16,464 bases of DNA from Avimonoglobus sp965151315 (lineage in GTDB: Bacteria > Bacillota > Clostridia > UBA1381), in the NCBI GenBank assembly GCA_965151315.1, contig CBCTZG010000062.1, positions 1 through 16,464 of the forward strand, read 5' to 3'. The notes beneath the pieces were generated by a model, which was given only the letters and a program-made list of their open reading frames with translations, did not search any database and was not told where the DNA came from. Of the stretch, positions 7,393 to 15,647 are shown in pieces. Every line of letters starts with the position of its first letter. Within the stretch, counting starts at the first letter, position 1. A program made the position numbers and the translations under genes.

Positions 7393-10300
7393 ATGCGGCC
7401 GTTTGCGCATTTACATACCCATACGGAATACAGCCTATTGGACGGTGCGGCGTCGATTCCCAAGCTGATCGCCCGGGCGAAAGAGCTGGGAATGGAATAT
7501 ATTGCGATTACGGATCACGGGGCTATGTACGGCGTGGTGGATTTTTATCAGGAGGCGCTGGCCCAAGGCCTGAAGCCGGTGATTGGGTGCGAGGTGTATA
7601 TGGCGCCCCGGACCCGGTTTGACAAAACCTATGAATACGACGCTAAATACAGCCATTTGATCTTGCTGGCGGAAAACCAGACCGGTTATAAAAATCTGAT
7701 CAAAATTGTTTCCCAGGGATTTATAGAAGGGTTTTATTATAAGCCCAGAATTGATTTTGAACTGTTGGCAGCCCACGCCGAGGGCCTGATTATCCTGTCG
7801 GCCTGCCTGGCCGGCGAGTTGCCCAAAGCCCTCCTGAACGGGGATTACGAGGGGGCAAAAAAAACGGCGCAAAAATATATTGATTTGGTAGGCAGGGAAA
7901 ATTACTTTATTGAGATCCAGGATCACGGCCTGCAGGAGCAGAAAGCCACGAACCCGCAGCTGATCCGGCTGGCCCGGGAGTTGGGTGTGGGCGTTGTGGC
8001 GACTAACGACGTCCATTATGTGGAACAGTCCGACGCGGAGGCTCAGGATATTTTGATGTGTATCCAGATGGGGAAAACCGTAGATGACCCCGACCGGATG
8101 CGGTTTGAAACAGACGAATTCTATTTGAAATCCCCGGCAGAGATGGAGGCGCTGTTCGGATACATTCCGGAGGCGCTGGAGAATACGGTGAAGATCGCCC
8201 AGCGGTGTAAAGTAGAATTTGACTTTAACAGCCGGCATCTGCCTTCCTTTGACGTGCCCGCCGGGAAAACAGCCGTTGGGTATTTGCGGGAGCTTTGCTA
8301 TGCCGGCCTGGAAAGGCGGTACCAGCCTGTCCCCCAAGCGCTGCGGGAGCGGCTGGACTATGAACTGTCGGTAATCGATAGTATGGGGTTTGTGGACTAT
8401 TTCCTGATCGTATGGGATTTTATTCATTTTGCCAAAAGCCATGACGTCATGGTGGGCCCAGGCCGGGGCTCGGCCGCCGGCAGCATCGTGGCGTATTCCC
8501 TGGAGATCACGGATATTGATCCGATCCGGTATAACTTGATTTTTGAACGGTTTTTGAACCCGGAGCGGGTGAGTATGCCGGATATCGATATTGACTTCGC
8601 ACCGGAGGGACGGCAGAAGGTAATTGACTACGTAATCGAAAAATATGGGGCGGATCATGTTTCCCAGATCATTACCTTCGGTACCCTAAAGCCTAAGCTG
8701 GCCATCCGGGATGTAGGCCGGGCTATGAACATTCCCTATGCAGATGTGGACAGGGTCGCGAAGCTGGTGCCCTTTGATCCGAAAATGACGATTGAAAAGG
8801 CTTTAGATATTAGTACGGAGCTGCGGAACTTATATCAGTCCGATCCGCAGATCAAAAAGCTGGTGGATATGGCCCAGGCGCTGGAGGGGCTCCCGCGCCA
8901 TACGGGGACCCATGCGGCAGGGGTCGTGATCACCCAGGACCCTATTGTGGAATACATTCCCCTGCAAACCAACGACGACGTAATCACCACCCAGTTTGTT
9001 AAAGATACCGTAGAGGGGCTGGGCCTTTTGAAAATGGACTTCCTGGGGCTCCGGAACCTGACGGTTATTGAAAACGCCGTAAAAATTATTGAAAAAACCC
9101 GGGGAGAAAAGATTGATATGTCCAAGCTGGATTACGACATTCCCGCGGTTTACGAAAACATTTCCACCGGCAATACGGATGGTGTGTTCCAGATCGAAAG
9201 CGCGGGCATGAAGTCCTTTATGCAGGAGCTTCGGCCCACGTCCCTGGAGGATATTATCGCGGGGATTTCCCTGTACCGGCCGGGCCCCATGGACTCCATC
9301 CCTCGGTATATCTACAATAAAAATCATCCGGATCAGGTTACATATATGCACCCGCTTCTGGAAAAAATACTGGATGTTACCTATGGCTGCATGGTCTACC
9401 AGGAACAGGTCATGGAAATTGTGCAGGTTATGGCCGGCTATTCCTTAGGGGAGGCGGATCTGCTCCGCCGGGTTATCAGTAAAAAGAAGACGGCCCAGAT
9501 GGAGATTGAGCGGCACAATTTTATTTACGGAAAGCAGGACGAGGCGGGGAATCAGCTGATCGACGGCTGTATCAACCGGGGAATTGATGAAAACACGGCA
9601 TCGGCGATTTTTGATGAAATGTATGATTTTGCCAAATACGCGTTCAACAAATCCCACGCCGCGGCCTACGCCTATATTACCTACCAGACCGCCTACTTAA
9701 AAACTTTTTATCCGGTAGAGTATATGGCGGCGCTGATTTCCAGCGTGGAGGATACGGACAAGGTTAATGAATATCTGCTCAACTGCCGGGAAATGGGGAT
9801 TGGCAAGCTTCCCCCGGACATCAACAAAAGCGCGGATACCTTTACGGTAGAAGGAAACAACATCCGGTTTGGACTGTCCGCTGTAAAAAACGTAGGCAGA
9901 GCCTTTATCCAGCGGCTGGTAGAGGAACGGGAAGCGCACGGGCCATTTAAAAGTTTTTCTGATTTCGCGGCCCGGATGGTGGATAAGGATATGAATAAAC
10001 GGGCTGTAGAAGGGCTGATCATGTGCGGCGCGTTTGACTCTTTAGGGGTCAGGCGTTCCCAGCTGATGCGGGTGTATGAGGATGTTCTGGCCGGAGAGGT
10101 CAGCTCCCGGAAGGAACGGATTGCGGGGCAGCTTACCCTGTTTGACGAGGCGGAGGAGCAAGCGGAAATGACACTGCCGGATATTCCGGAGTTTGACAAG
10201 AAAAAACTGCTGCAAATGGAGAAGCAGACCATCGGTATGTATCTGTCCGGCCATCCTATGGAGGAATACGCCGACCAGGTCCGGCAGGTGACCCGCTATC

Positions 10301-10866
10301 ATATCGGCATGATCCTGTCTTCTGTGGAAAAAGACGAGGATGGGAACTTCAAGATGGTCGACGGCGGCGTGGCCGACGGAGAGATAGTCAAGCTGTGCGG
10401 TATTGTAGAGTCTCGGAAAAACAAAACCACCAAAAACAATGCACAAATGGCGTTCCTGAAGGTAGAGGATCTCTACGGCAGTATCGAGGTACTGGTGTTT
10501 CCTAAAGTGTTGTCCCAGTATGCGTCTGTTCTCCAGGAGGGAAATGTACTGATTATGGAAGGACGGGTCAGTATCCGGGAGGATGAGGAGCCGAAGTACC
10601 TGCTGGAAAAAGCGGAGCTGTTTGACTTAATAGGGACACAAAAAAAGAAGATACTGTATATCCGCTTAGAAATGCGGAATCAGGTAGGCCTAAAGCAGGT
10701 GATGGACGTTTTGTCCCGATATCCGGGCAATACCCCGGTATGCATTTGCTTCCGGGACACAAAAGAACGCCTTATGGCTCCGGAGCAGCTGTGGGTAGAG
10801 GTTTCAGCAGAAGCTATGGCAGAGCTTAGTCAGCGCTTTGGCGCCGATTCAGTCATATTGTCATAA
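7393..10866 (+). CDS. dnaE: DNA polymerase III alpha subunit (DnaE)
   Basis: Replicative DNA polymerase of family C, 1157 residues, the full DnaE length. The N-terminal PHP domain (about 1-210) keeps its metal-site residues: H8 and H10 in HLHTHTEYSLLDG, D41 and H42 in ITDHG, E67, H88, C137 and D206/H208 in TNDVHY, so it may still have a metal-dependent proofreading activity. The catalytic aspartates are D399 and D401 in PDIDIDF and D549 in MDFLGLRNLT; the GPGRGSAAGS loop precedes them. The tandem HhH region follows near residues 800-900, QLTLF at 913-917 is a beta-clamp binding motif, and an OB fold lies near 1000-1080. Such bacteria usually also carry PolC, with DnaE extending RNA primers. 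A perfect sigma-A promoter lies just upstream, and the gene sits ahead of glycolytic genes as in many Clostridia. Confidence 0.98.
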   Translation: MRPFAHLHTHTEYSLLDGAASIPKLIARAKELGMEYIAITDHGAMYGVVDFYQEALAQGLKPVIGCEVYMAPRTRFDKTYEYDAKYSHLILLAENQTGYKNLIKIVSQGFIEGFYYKPRIDFELLAAHAEGLIILSACLAGELPKALLNGDYEGAKKTAQKYIDLVGRENYFIEIQDHGLQEQKATNPQLIRLARELGVGVVATNDVHYVEQSDAEAQDILMCIQMGKTVDDPDRMRFETDEFYLKSPAEMEALFGYIPEALENTVKIAQRCKVEFDFNSRHLPSFDVPAGKTAVGYLRELCYAGLERRYQPVPQALRERLDYELSVIDSMGFVDYFLIVWDFIHFAKSHDVMVGPGRGSAAGSIVAYSLEITDIDPIRYNLIFERFLNPERVSMPDIDIDFAPEGRQKVIDYVIEKYGADHVSQIITFGTLKPKLAIRDVGRAMNIPYADVDRVAKLVPFDPKMTIEKALDISTELRNLYQSDPQIKKLVDMAQALEGLPRHTGTHAAGVVITQDPIVEYIPLQTNDDVITTQFVKDTVEGLGLLKMDFLGLRNLTVIENAVKIIEKTRGEKIDMSKLDYDIPAVYENISTGNTDGVFQIESAGMKSFMQELRPTSLEDIIAGISLYRPGPMDSIPRYIYNKNHPDQVTYMHPLLEKILDVTYGCMVYQEQVMEIVQVMAGYSLGEADLLRRVISKKKTAQMEIERHNFIYGKQDEAGNQLIDGCINRGIDENTASAIFDEMYDFAKYAFNKSHAAAYAYITYQTAYLKTFYPVEYMAALISSVEDTDKVNEYLLNCREMGIGKLPPDINKSADTFTVEGNNIRFGLSAVKNVGRAFIQRLVEEREAHGPFKSFSDFAARMVDKDMNKRAVEGLIMCGAFDSLGVRRSQLMRVYEDVLAGEVSSRKERIAGQLTLFDEAEEQAEMTLPDIPEFDKKKLLQMEKQTIGMYLSGHPMEEYADQVRQVTRYHIGMILSSVEKDEDGNFKMVDGGVADGEIVKLCGIVESRKNKTTKNNAQMAFLKVEDLYGSIEVLVFPKVLSQYASVLQEGNVLIMEGRVSIREDEEPKYLLEKAELFDLIGTQKKKILYIRLEMRNQVGLKQVMDVLSRYPGNTPVCICFRDTKERLMAPEQLWVEVSAEAMAELSQRFGADSVILS

Positions 10867-10882
10867 AATTATGGTAAAAATC

Positions 10883-10916
10883 ACGCAAATTTATCAAATT
10901 GCGTATTGCATTTTTT
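10883..10916 (+). terminator. Weak hairpin after dnaE, possible terminator
   Basis: ACGCAA (10883-10888) pairs with TTGCGT (10899-10904), and with one bulged A the pairing continues as TTT/AAA to a 3-base loop. A run of six T (10911-10916) follows, but 6 bases away from the stem, which is too far for a good terminator. The 3' arm also contains the first -35 candidate of the mtrB promoter, so the dyad may instead act as an operator. Confidence 0.4.
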
Positions 10917-10934
10917 AGCAGTATATTATACAAT
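10899..10934 (+). promoter_or_regulatory. Two overlapping candidate promoters of mtrB
   Basis: TTGCGT (10899-10904) with TATATT (10922-10927), and TTGCAT (10906-10911) with TACAAT (10929-10934), each have the ideal 17-base spacing and are offset by 7 bases. Either could drive mtrB and the genes after it; only one may be used. The leader before the mtrB ATG is about 30 bases. Confidence 0.65.
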
Positions 10935-10969
10935 ATACGAAGAAATACTATGAGAAATTTTGGAAGGGA

Positions 10970-11218
10970 ATGTTTAAACGGATCATGGAGGAAAAAACGG
11001 CGGATATCCTGAATGATTATGTGGTGATCCGGGCGTTAGAGGACGGTGTCAGTATTATGGGGCTGACCCGGGGCTCCAACACGCGGTTTCATCATACCGA
11101 AAAGCTGGACAAGGGCGAGGTTTATATCGCGCAGTTCACAGAAACAACATCAGCCATCAAGGTAAAGGGCAGCGCGAAGATCTATACCAAGCATGGCGAA
11201 GTGGAAGCTGGTCTGTAA
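10970..11218 (+). CDS. mtrB: Tryptophan RNA-binding attenuation protein (TRAP)
   Basis: 82-residue protein that lines up without gaps over its core with Bacillus TRAP, an 11-mer ring which, when loaded with tryptophan, binds GAG/UAG triplets in trp leader RNAs and prevents their expression. Recognisable blocks are GLTRGSNTRFHHTEKLDKGE and IAQFTETTSAIKV. Using the Bacillus numbering (offset 8), the tryptophan-pocket residues T25, T30, Q47, T49 and S53 are kept, as are RNA-contact lysines K37 and K56; R58 is lysine (K66) and H51 is threonine (T59). There is an N-terminal extension of about 8 residues. The ATG has GGAAGGG immediately upstream, so spacing is tight. No mtrA (folE) and no trp gene lies nearby; it heads a unit leading into pfkA. 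Confidence 0.93.
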   Translation: MFKRIMEEKTADILNDYVVIRALEDGVSIMGLTRGSNTRFHHTEKLDKGEVYIAQFTETTSAIKVKGSAKIYTKHGEVEAGL

Positions 11219-11232
11219 TTGAGGGGAGCGGT

Positions 11233-11430
11233 ATGTGGACGGTAATTTATGTTGCCCAGAAGCCGGCGGAGGCGGAGGCACTGCGGGTATGCCTGGAGGA
11301 AAATCAAATTCTCGCGCGCGTACGCTTATTGACAGACGGACAGGCAGAAAATGGAGAGAGCTATGAGGTGCTTGTTCCGGCGGCGGAAATATCGGCGGCC
11401 CACGCGCTGATGTTTGACGGGGATTTTTGA
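11233..11430 (+). CDS. Small DUF2007-like protein
   Basis: 65-residue soluble protein starting MWTVIYVAQKPAEAEAL, with LEENQILARVRLL in the middle and a YEVLVPAAEISAAHALM end. This pattern of strand, helix, strand, strand and helix matches the small proteins with a putative signal-transducing (DUF2007-like) fold that sit before pfkA in many Clostridia, where they are sometimes misnamed glutamate decarboxylase. No catalytic residues are visible. GAGGGGAG lies 4 bases upstream of the ATG. It follows mtrB by 14 bases and precedes pfkA by 28, so it is part of the same unit. Function unknown. Confidence 0.8.
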   Translation: MWTVIYVAQKPAEAEALRVCLEENQILARVRLLTDGQAENGESYEVLVPAAEISAAHALMFDGDF

Positions 11431-11458
11431 GAATAACAAACAGAAGGGAACGATCAAT

Positions 11459-12433
11459 ATGGAAAAGAAAATTCAGACAATCGGCGTACTGACCAGCGGC
11501 GGCGACGCGCCGGGGATGAATGCAGCGATCCGGGCGGTAGTCCGGACAGGGGTTTATCACGGCCTGAAGGTGATGGGGATCAAGCGCGGCTATAATGGTC
11601 TGATCAATGGCGATATGGAGGAGTTTGACGCCCGGGGGGTGGCGGAAACGCTGCAAAAGGGCGGCACGATCCTGCAGACGGCCCGTTGTCTTGAATTTAA
11701 GGAGGAAGCAGGCGTAAAAAAAGGCGTGGAGATCGCGAAGGTTTTCGGCCTGGATGGCTTGATCGTGATTGGCGGGGACGGTTCCTTCCGTGGCGCTCGG
11801 GATTTGTCTCGGGCAGGTCTGCCTACGGTAGCTGTACCGGGGACGATTGACAATGATATTGCCTGCAGCGAATATACTGTTGGCTATGACACCTGTCTGA
11901 ATACCGTAAAGGACGCCATAGATAAGCTCCGGGATACTAGTACCAGCCATGAGCGGTGCTCGGTGATCGAAGTTATGGGCAGGAACGCTGGCTATATCGC
12001 CATCAACGCCGGTATTGCCTGCGGTGCGGAGGTCGTGCTGATCCCGGAAGTCCCCTTTGATTTTGATGAAGATGTCCTCCGGCCGATCCTGGAAGGAAAA
12101 GCCAGAGGGAAAAAGCATAGTATCGTGATCGTAGCCGAGGGCATCGGCGGCGTAATCGAAATGGCAAAAGAAATCCAGGAAAAGACGGGGATTGAGTCCC
12201 GGGCTACAATCCTTGGCCATGTCCAGCGGGGCGGCAGCCCGTCGGTCCGTGACCGGGTCATTGCCAGCGAGATGGGGGCTGCGGCGGTAGAGCTGCTTTT
12301 GGCCGGTAAGTCCAACAGGATCGTATGTATGCAGAACAGCAGGGTCATTGACGTAGATATTGAAGAGGGCTTGGCGATGAAGAAGGAAATCCCGCAATCG
12401 TTGATCGAGCTTTCGAAAAAACTGAGAGTTTGA
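11459..12433 (+). CDS. pfkA: ATP-dependent 6-phosphofructokinase
   Basis: Phosphorylates fructose 6-phosphate to fructose 1,6-bisphosphate, the committed step of glycolysis; usually a cytoplasmic tetramer with allosteric control by ADP and PEP. 324 residues, normal length. Motifs: SGGDAPGMNA (14-22), GGDGS (105-109), PGTIDND with catalytic D131, R166 in SHERC, MGR (173-175), and R248, H254 and R257 in RATILGHVQRGGSP for the sugar phosphate. The glycines in GGDGS and PGTIDND are the ATP-type residues; PPi enzymes carry D and K there. ATG 11459 is chosen because AAGGGA lies 9 bases upstream; the frame is open to an earlier ATG at 11414 that overlaps the previous gene and adds 15 non-family residues. 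Confidence 0.97.
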   Translation: MEKKIQTIGVLTSGGDAPGMNAAIRAVVRTGVYHGLKVMGIKRGYNGLINGDMEEFDARGVAETLQKGGTILQTARCLEFKEEAGVKKGVEIAKVFGLDGLIVIGGDGSFRGARDLSRAGLPTVAVPGTIDNDIACSEYTVGYDTCLNTVKDAIDKLRDTSTSHERCSVIEVMGRNAGYIAINAGIACGAEVVLIPEVPFDFDEDVLRPILEGKARGKKHSIVIVAEGIGGVIEMAKEIQEKTGIESRATILGHVQRGGSPSVRDRVIASEMGAAAVELLLAGKSNRIVCMQNSRVIDVDIEEGLAMKKEIPQSLIELSKKLRV

Positions 12434-12439
12434 GTTTGG

Positions 12440-12466
12440 GGGCGGGTGTTAGCCTGCCCTTTTTTT
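12440..12466 (+). terminator. Terminator between pfkA and pyk
   Basis: GGGCGGG (12440-12446) pairs with CCTGCCC (12453-12459), seven pairs with one G-U, around a 6-base loop, followed by seven T (12460-12466). It starts 7 bases after the pfkA stop. The short stem may end only part of the transcripts, letting pyk be made at a different level. I see no good promoter between it and pyk, which supports partial readthrough. Confidence 0.75.
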
Positions 12467-12496
12467 GGGATTTTATAAGCCGAAAGGGGATTTTAT

Positions 12497-14254
12497 ATGC
12501 GGAAAACGAAAATTGTGTGTACAATGGGACCAGCGGCGGATGACGAAAAGGTGCTCAGAAGCCTAATGCTGGCCGGCATGGATGTGGCACGGCTGAATTT
12601 TTCACATGGAACCCATGCGGAAGCCTTAGTGCGCATGAACCGGATCAAAAAGCTTCGGGAGGAGTTAGATCTGCCGGTGGCGATTTTGCTGGATACCAAA
12701 GGGCCGGAGATCCGGCTGAAAAGCTTCAAAAATGGAAAGGCCGTATTGAAAGCCGGCGATAAATTCACCCTGTATACCACCGACGTGGAGGGAGATGAAA
12801 CCCAGGTCAGCATTACCTACCCGGATCTTCCCAAGGATATCCGGGCCGGCGCCACGCTGCTGATCGACGACGGATTGATCGCTTTAGAGGCTTTGAGCGT
12901 AAAGCCGGATCGGATTATCTGCGAGGTCAAAAGCGGCGGCGAGGTATCCAATTCGAAGGGCGTCAATGTGCCAAACGTATCCTTGAGTATGCCGTATATG
13001 AGCGAACGGGACAGAAGCGATCTTTTGTTCGGCATTGAGCAGGATGTGGATTTTGTGGCGGCTTCCTTTGTCCGGACGCAGGAGGATGTTTTAGAGGTCC
13101 GGAAGCTGCTGGATAAAAACGGCGGCGCGAACATCCGAATTATTTCTAAAATTGAAAACGCGGAAGGCGTCAGTAATATAGATGGAATTTTAAAGGTCAG
13201 TAACGGCGTTATGGTAGCCCGGGGGGATATGGGGGTAGAGATCCCCTTTGAGCAGCTGCCGGTGATCCAGAAGCAGATCATTAAAAAGACCTACCGGGCC
13301 GGCAAGGTAGTAATCACAGCCACCCAGATGCTGGATTCCATGATCCGCAACCCCCGGCCTACCCGGGCGGAGGTGACGGACGTGGCCAACGCCATTTATG
13401 ACGGCACCAGTGCGATCATGCTCTCCGGGGAAACGGCCATCGGCAAGTATCCGGTGGAGGCGGTAAAAACCATGTCTATGATCGCGGAGCGGACGGAACG
13501 GGATATTGACTATGAAAAACGGCTGCGGAACATGGATTTTACCAACGGGAAGTGGATGGACGTGACCAATGCCCTAAGCCATGCCACCTGTACAACAGCC
13601 CATGATCTGCATGCTACAGCCATTATCGCCCTGACCTATTCCGGCGGTACAGCCCATATGGTATCCAAATTCCGGCCATCCTGCCCCATCATCGCGCCGA
13701 CAGTCAGCAAAAAAGTACGGCGGCAGCTGAACCTATCCTGGGGGGTTGTGCCGATCATGAGCCAGAAGCGGGAAAATACCGATGAGCTGTTCGATCACGC
13801 GGTAGAATGTGCCCTGGAAGCCCAGCTTGTAAAAAATGGGGATCTGGTGGTCATCACCGGCGGTGCGCCCATTGGAATGAGCGGTACGACCAATATCATG
13901 AAGGTCCATTTGGTGGGGGACATTTTAGTCAGCGGCGACGGGATTACGCCCCAGAAAAAAACGGCGGAAGTGTTTGTAGCAAAATCCGCCGCGGATCTGC
14001 GGGAGCATTTCAAAGCCGGCGGGATTGCCGTCGTCAAGGAAGCCAAGGCGGATATGGTGCCGTATTTAAAAAAAGCCGGCGGCATTATCTGCGAAGAAAC
14101 AGGAGAAGCCAGCAACGCGGCAATCATCGGCCTGACCTTAGACATCCCGGTGATCACCGGCGCGAAAAGCGCTACAGAGATCTTGAAAAATGGCACAGTG
14201 GTCACTGTCGATGCAAGCGAGGGCCATGTGTACAGTGGTATGACGAAAGCGTGA
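12497..14254 (+). CDS. pyk: Pyruvate kinase with extra C-terminal domain
   Basis: Converts PEP and ADP to pyruvate and ATP, the last step of glycolysis. 585 residues: a standard pyruvate kinase of about 475 plus the extra C-terminal domain (ECTD) found in Bacillus-type enzymes, related to the mobile phosphohistidine domain of PEP-using enzymes. Active-site residues: R32, N34 and S36 in ARLNFSHG, D66 in LLDTKGPEIR, K218 and E220 in ISKIENAEG, D244 in MVARGDMGVE and T276 in ITATQMLDSM. In the ECTD the usual TSHA-type motif reads ASNAA with Asn at 540 instead of His, so that domain cannot carry a phosphohistidine; its role would be structural or regulatory. AAGGGG lies 8 bases before the ATG. 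Pairs with pfkA upstream and leads three further genes. Confidence 0.97.
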   Translation: MRKTKIVCTMGPAADDEKVLRSLMLAGMDVARLNFSHGTHAEALVRMNRIKKLREELDLPVAILLDTKGPEIRLKSFKNGKAVLKAGDKFTLYTTDVEGDETQVSITYPDLPKDIRAGATLLIDDGLIALEALSVKPDRIICEVKSGGEVSNSKGVNVPNVSLSMPYMSERDRSDLLFGIEQDVDFVAASFVRTQEDVLEVRKLLDKNGGANIRIISKIENAEGVSNIDGILKVSNGVMVARGDMGVEIPFEQLPVIQKQIIKKTYRAGKVVITATQMLDSMIRNPRPTRAEVTDVANAIYDGTSAIMLSGETAIGKYPVEAVKTMSMIAERTERDIDYEKRLRNMDFTNGKWMDVTNALSHATCTTAHDLHATAIIALTYSGGTAHMVSKFRPSCPIIAPTVSKKVRRQLNLSWGVVPIMSQKRENTDELFDHAVECALEAQLVKNGDLVVITGGAPIGMSGTTNIMKVHLVGDILVSGDGITPQKKTAEVFVAKSAADLREHFKAGGIAVVKEAKADMVPYLKKAGGIICEETGEASNAAIIGLTLDIPVITGAKSATEILKNGTVVTVDASEGHVYSGMTKA

Positions 14255-14258
14255 GAAA

Positions 14259-14696
14259 ATGGAATTTGTAAGTAAAACAGAGCTGCGGGTGCGGTACGCG
14301 GAAACCGACCGGATGGGGATCGTGCACCATTCCCGGTATTATCCTTGGTTTGAGATTGCCCGGGGGGATTTTATCAAAGCCGGCGGCATGAGTTATCAGG
14401 AAATAGAGTCAAAGGGGGTTTTGCTGCCGCTGACAGAGACTGGCGCCAAATACCTGGAGGGATTGACCTATGATGAGGAAGCGGTGATCCTGTGCCGTTT
14501 GGCGGAGCTTAGCGTCGCTCGGTGTATGTTTACCTATGCAGTTTACCGGAAACGGGACAACAAGCTGATGACTACGGGAATGACCCGCCACGGCTTTGTG
14601 GACCAGGATTTCCGTCCGATCAATTTAAAGAAAAAGCATCCGGAGATTTGGGCGGTCATTGCCGGCCTTTATCAGGACGGGGGAGAAAAACTATGA
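14259..14696 (+). CDS. YbgC/4HBT-type acyl-CoA thioesterase
   Basis: 145-residue hotdog-fold protein. The N-terminal signature RVRYAETDRMGIVHHSRY, with catalytic-position D17 and H23/H24, then YPWFEIARGDF, is that of the YbgC/FadM branch of the 4-hydroxybenzoyl-CoA thioesterase family, which hydrolyses short or medium acyl-CoA or related thioesters. The actual substrate is unknown. The start lies 4 bases after the pyk stop and has only a weak ribosome binding site (GTGAG), so translation is probably coupled to pyk. A thioesterase directly behind pyk is a recurrent arrangement in clostridial genomes. Confidence 0.92.
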   Translation: MEFVSKTELRVRYAETDRMGIVHHSRYYPWFEIARGDFIKAGGMSYQEIESKGVLLPLTETGAKYLEGLTYDEEAVILCRLAELSVARCMFTYAVYRKRDNKLMTTGMTRHGFVDQDFRPINLKKKHPEIWAVIAGLYQDGGEKL

Positions 14697-15643
14697 AAAT
14701 TGTCATTTTAGATGCAAAGACCCTGGGGGATGATATTGATCTGGGAAGATTTTCTGCGTTCGGCGAAACGGTGATTTATCCGATGACCGCGCCTGAGGAG
14801 GTGGCGGAACGGATCAGCGACTGCGATGTTGTAATTTTAAATAAAATCAAAATGAACGCGCAAAATTTGTCCTATGGGAAAAATTTGAAATTAATCTGCG
14901 AAACGGCTACTGGCTTTGATAACATTGACTGCGCTTGCTGCAGGGAAAGAGGCATCGGGGTCTGCAACGTCCGGGGTTATTCTACAGACAGCGTTGCCCA
15001 GCTTACGGCGGCAATGGCCTTGTCGCTGGTGAACCACCTGCCGGAATTTAACCGGTATGTAAAGGATGGAAGCTATACAAAAAGCGGTGTGCATAATTGT
15101 CTGACACCATATTTTCATGAAATCAGCACTATGACCTGGGGGATCGCCGGACTGGGGAATATCGGCCGGCAGGTGGCAAACGTGGCGAAGACGCTGGGTT
15201 GCCGTGTGCTTGCCTATAAGCGGCGGCCGGAGCACGGATACAACTGTGTGGACTTACCAACCCTTTGCCGGGAGTCGGACATATTGTCCATCCATCTGCC
15301 GCTGACAGCCGAAACCCAGGGCTTATTTGACGCGGAGCATATTGGCATGATGAAAAAAAACGCGGTCTTGATCAATGTAGCCCGAGGAGCGGTGGCCGAC
15401 GAGGCAGCTTTGGTACAGGCCATTGAACGGGAGCAGCTGGGCGGCCTGGGGATAGATGTATATTCCGCGGAGCCTATGGGGGCAGAGAGCCCGTATCAGC
15501 GGATCTTAGGCCGGCCGAATGTGATTTTTACACCACATATGGCCTGGGCCGCCCATGAAGCCAGAGTCCGGTGCATGGATGAGGTGCAGGAAAATATCCG
15601 GGCTTTCCTTCAGGGGGAAAAACGAAACCGGGTTGAGGGATAA
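14693..15643 (+). CDS. D-isomer-specific 2-hydroxyacid dehydrogenase (hydroxypyruvate reductase-like)
   Basis: 316-residue oxidoreductase that interconverts a 2-oxoacid and a D-2-hydroxyacid with NAD(P)H. The nucleotide-binding motif is GLGNIG (153-158); the catalytic triad is R231 (NVARGAVADE), E260 and H282 (TPHMAWA). CETATGFDNID and VCNVRGYSTDSVAQ resemble glycerate dehydrogenase/hydroxypyruvate reductase relatives. After the second strand of the Rossmann fold (VLAY) comes KRRPE instead of the acidic residue of NAD-specific enzymes, which suggests NADPH use; that is inference. ATG 14693 overlaps the thioesterase TGA by 4 bases (ATGA), with GGGGGAG upstream; the longer open frame back to 14522 is only overlap. 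Substrate not certain. Confidence 0.93.
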   Translation: MKIVILDAKTLGDDIDLGRFSAFGETVIYPMTAPEEVAERISDCDVVILNKIKMNAQNLSYGKNLKLICETATGFDNIDCACCRERGIGVCNVRGYSTDSVAQLTAAMALSLVNHLPEFNRYVKDGSYTKSGVHNCLTPYFHEISTMTWGIAGLGNIGRQVANVAKTLGCRVLAYKRRPEHGYNCVDLPTLCRESDILSIHLPLTAETQGLFDAEHIGMMKKNAVLINVARGAVADEAALVQAIEREQLGGLGIDVYSAEPMGAESPYQRILGRPNVIFTPHMAWAAHEARVRCMDEVQENIRAFLQGEKRNRVEG

Positions 15644-15647
15644 AGCA

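Noticed and set aside
7435..8658. 407-codon open frame on the minus strand inside dnaE
   Set aside because: It is fully antisense to a clearly conserved polymerase sequence, its translation has no recognisable motif, and it is rich in the residues expected from reading a GC-biased gene backwards.
11414..11458. Longer pfkA start
   Set aside because: It overlaps the preceding gene and adds residues unlike the family; the ribosome binding site fits the ATG at 11459.
11150..12397. 415-codon open frame on the minus strand opposite pfkA
   Set aside because: It covers pfkA and the small gene before it, has low-complexity Pro/His-rich translation and no family match, so it is a shadow.
14522..14692. 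Longer dehydrogenase start
   Set aside because: The extension lies wholly within the thioesterase gene in another frame; the ATGA overlap at 14693 with GGGGGAG upstream is the normal start.
15555..15647. Longer methyltransferase start
   Set aside because: It overlaps the end of the dehydrogenase and lacks a ribosome binding site; 15648 has one.
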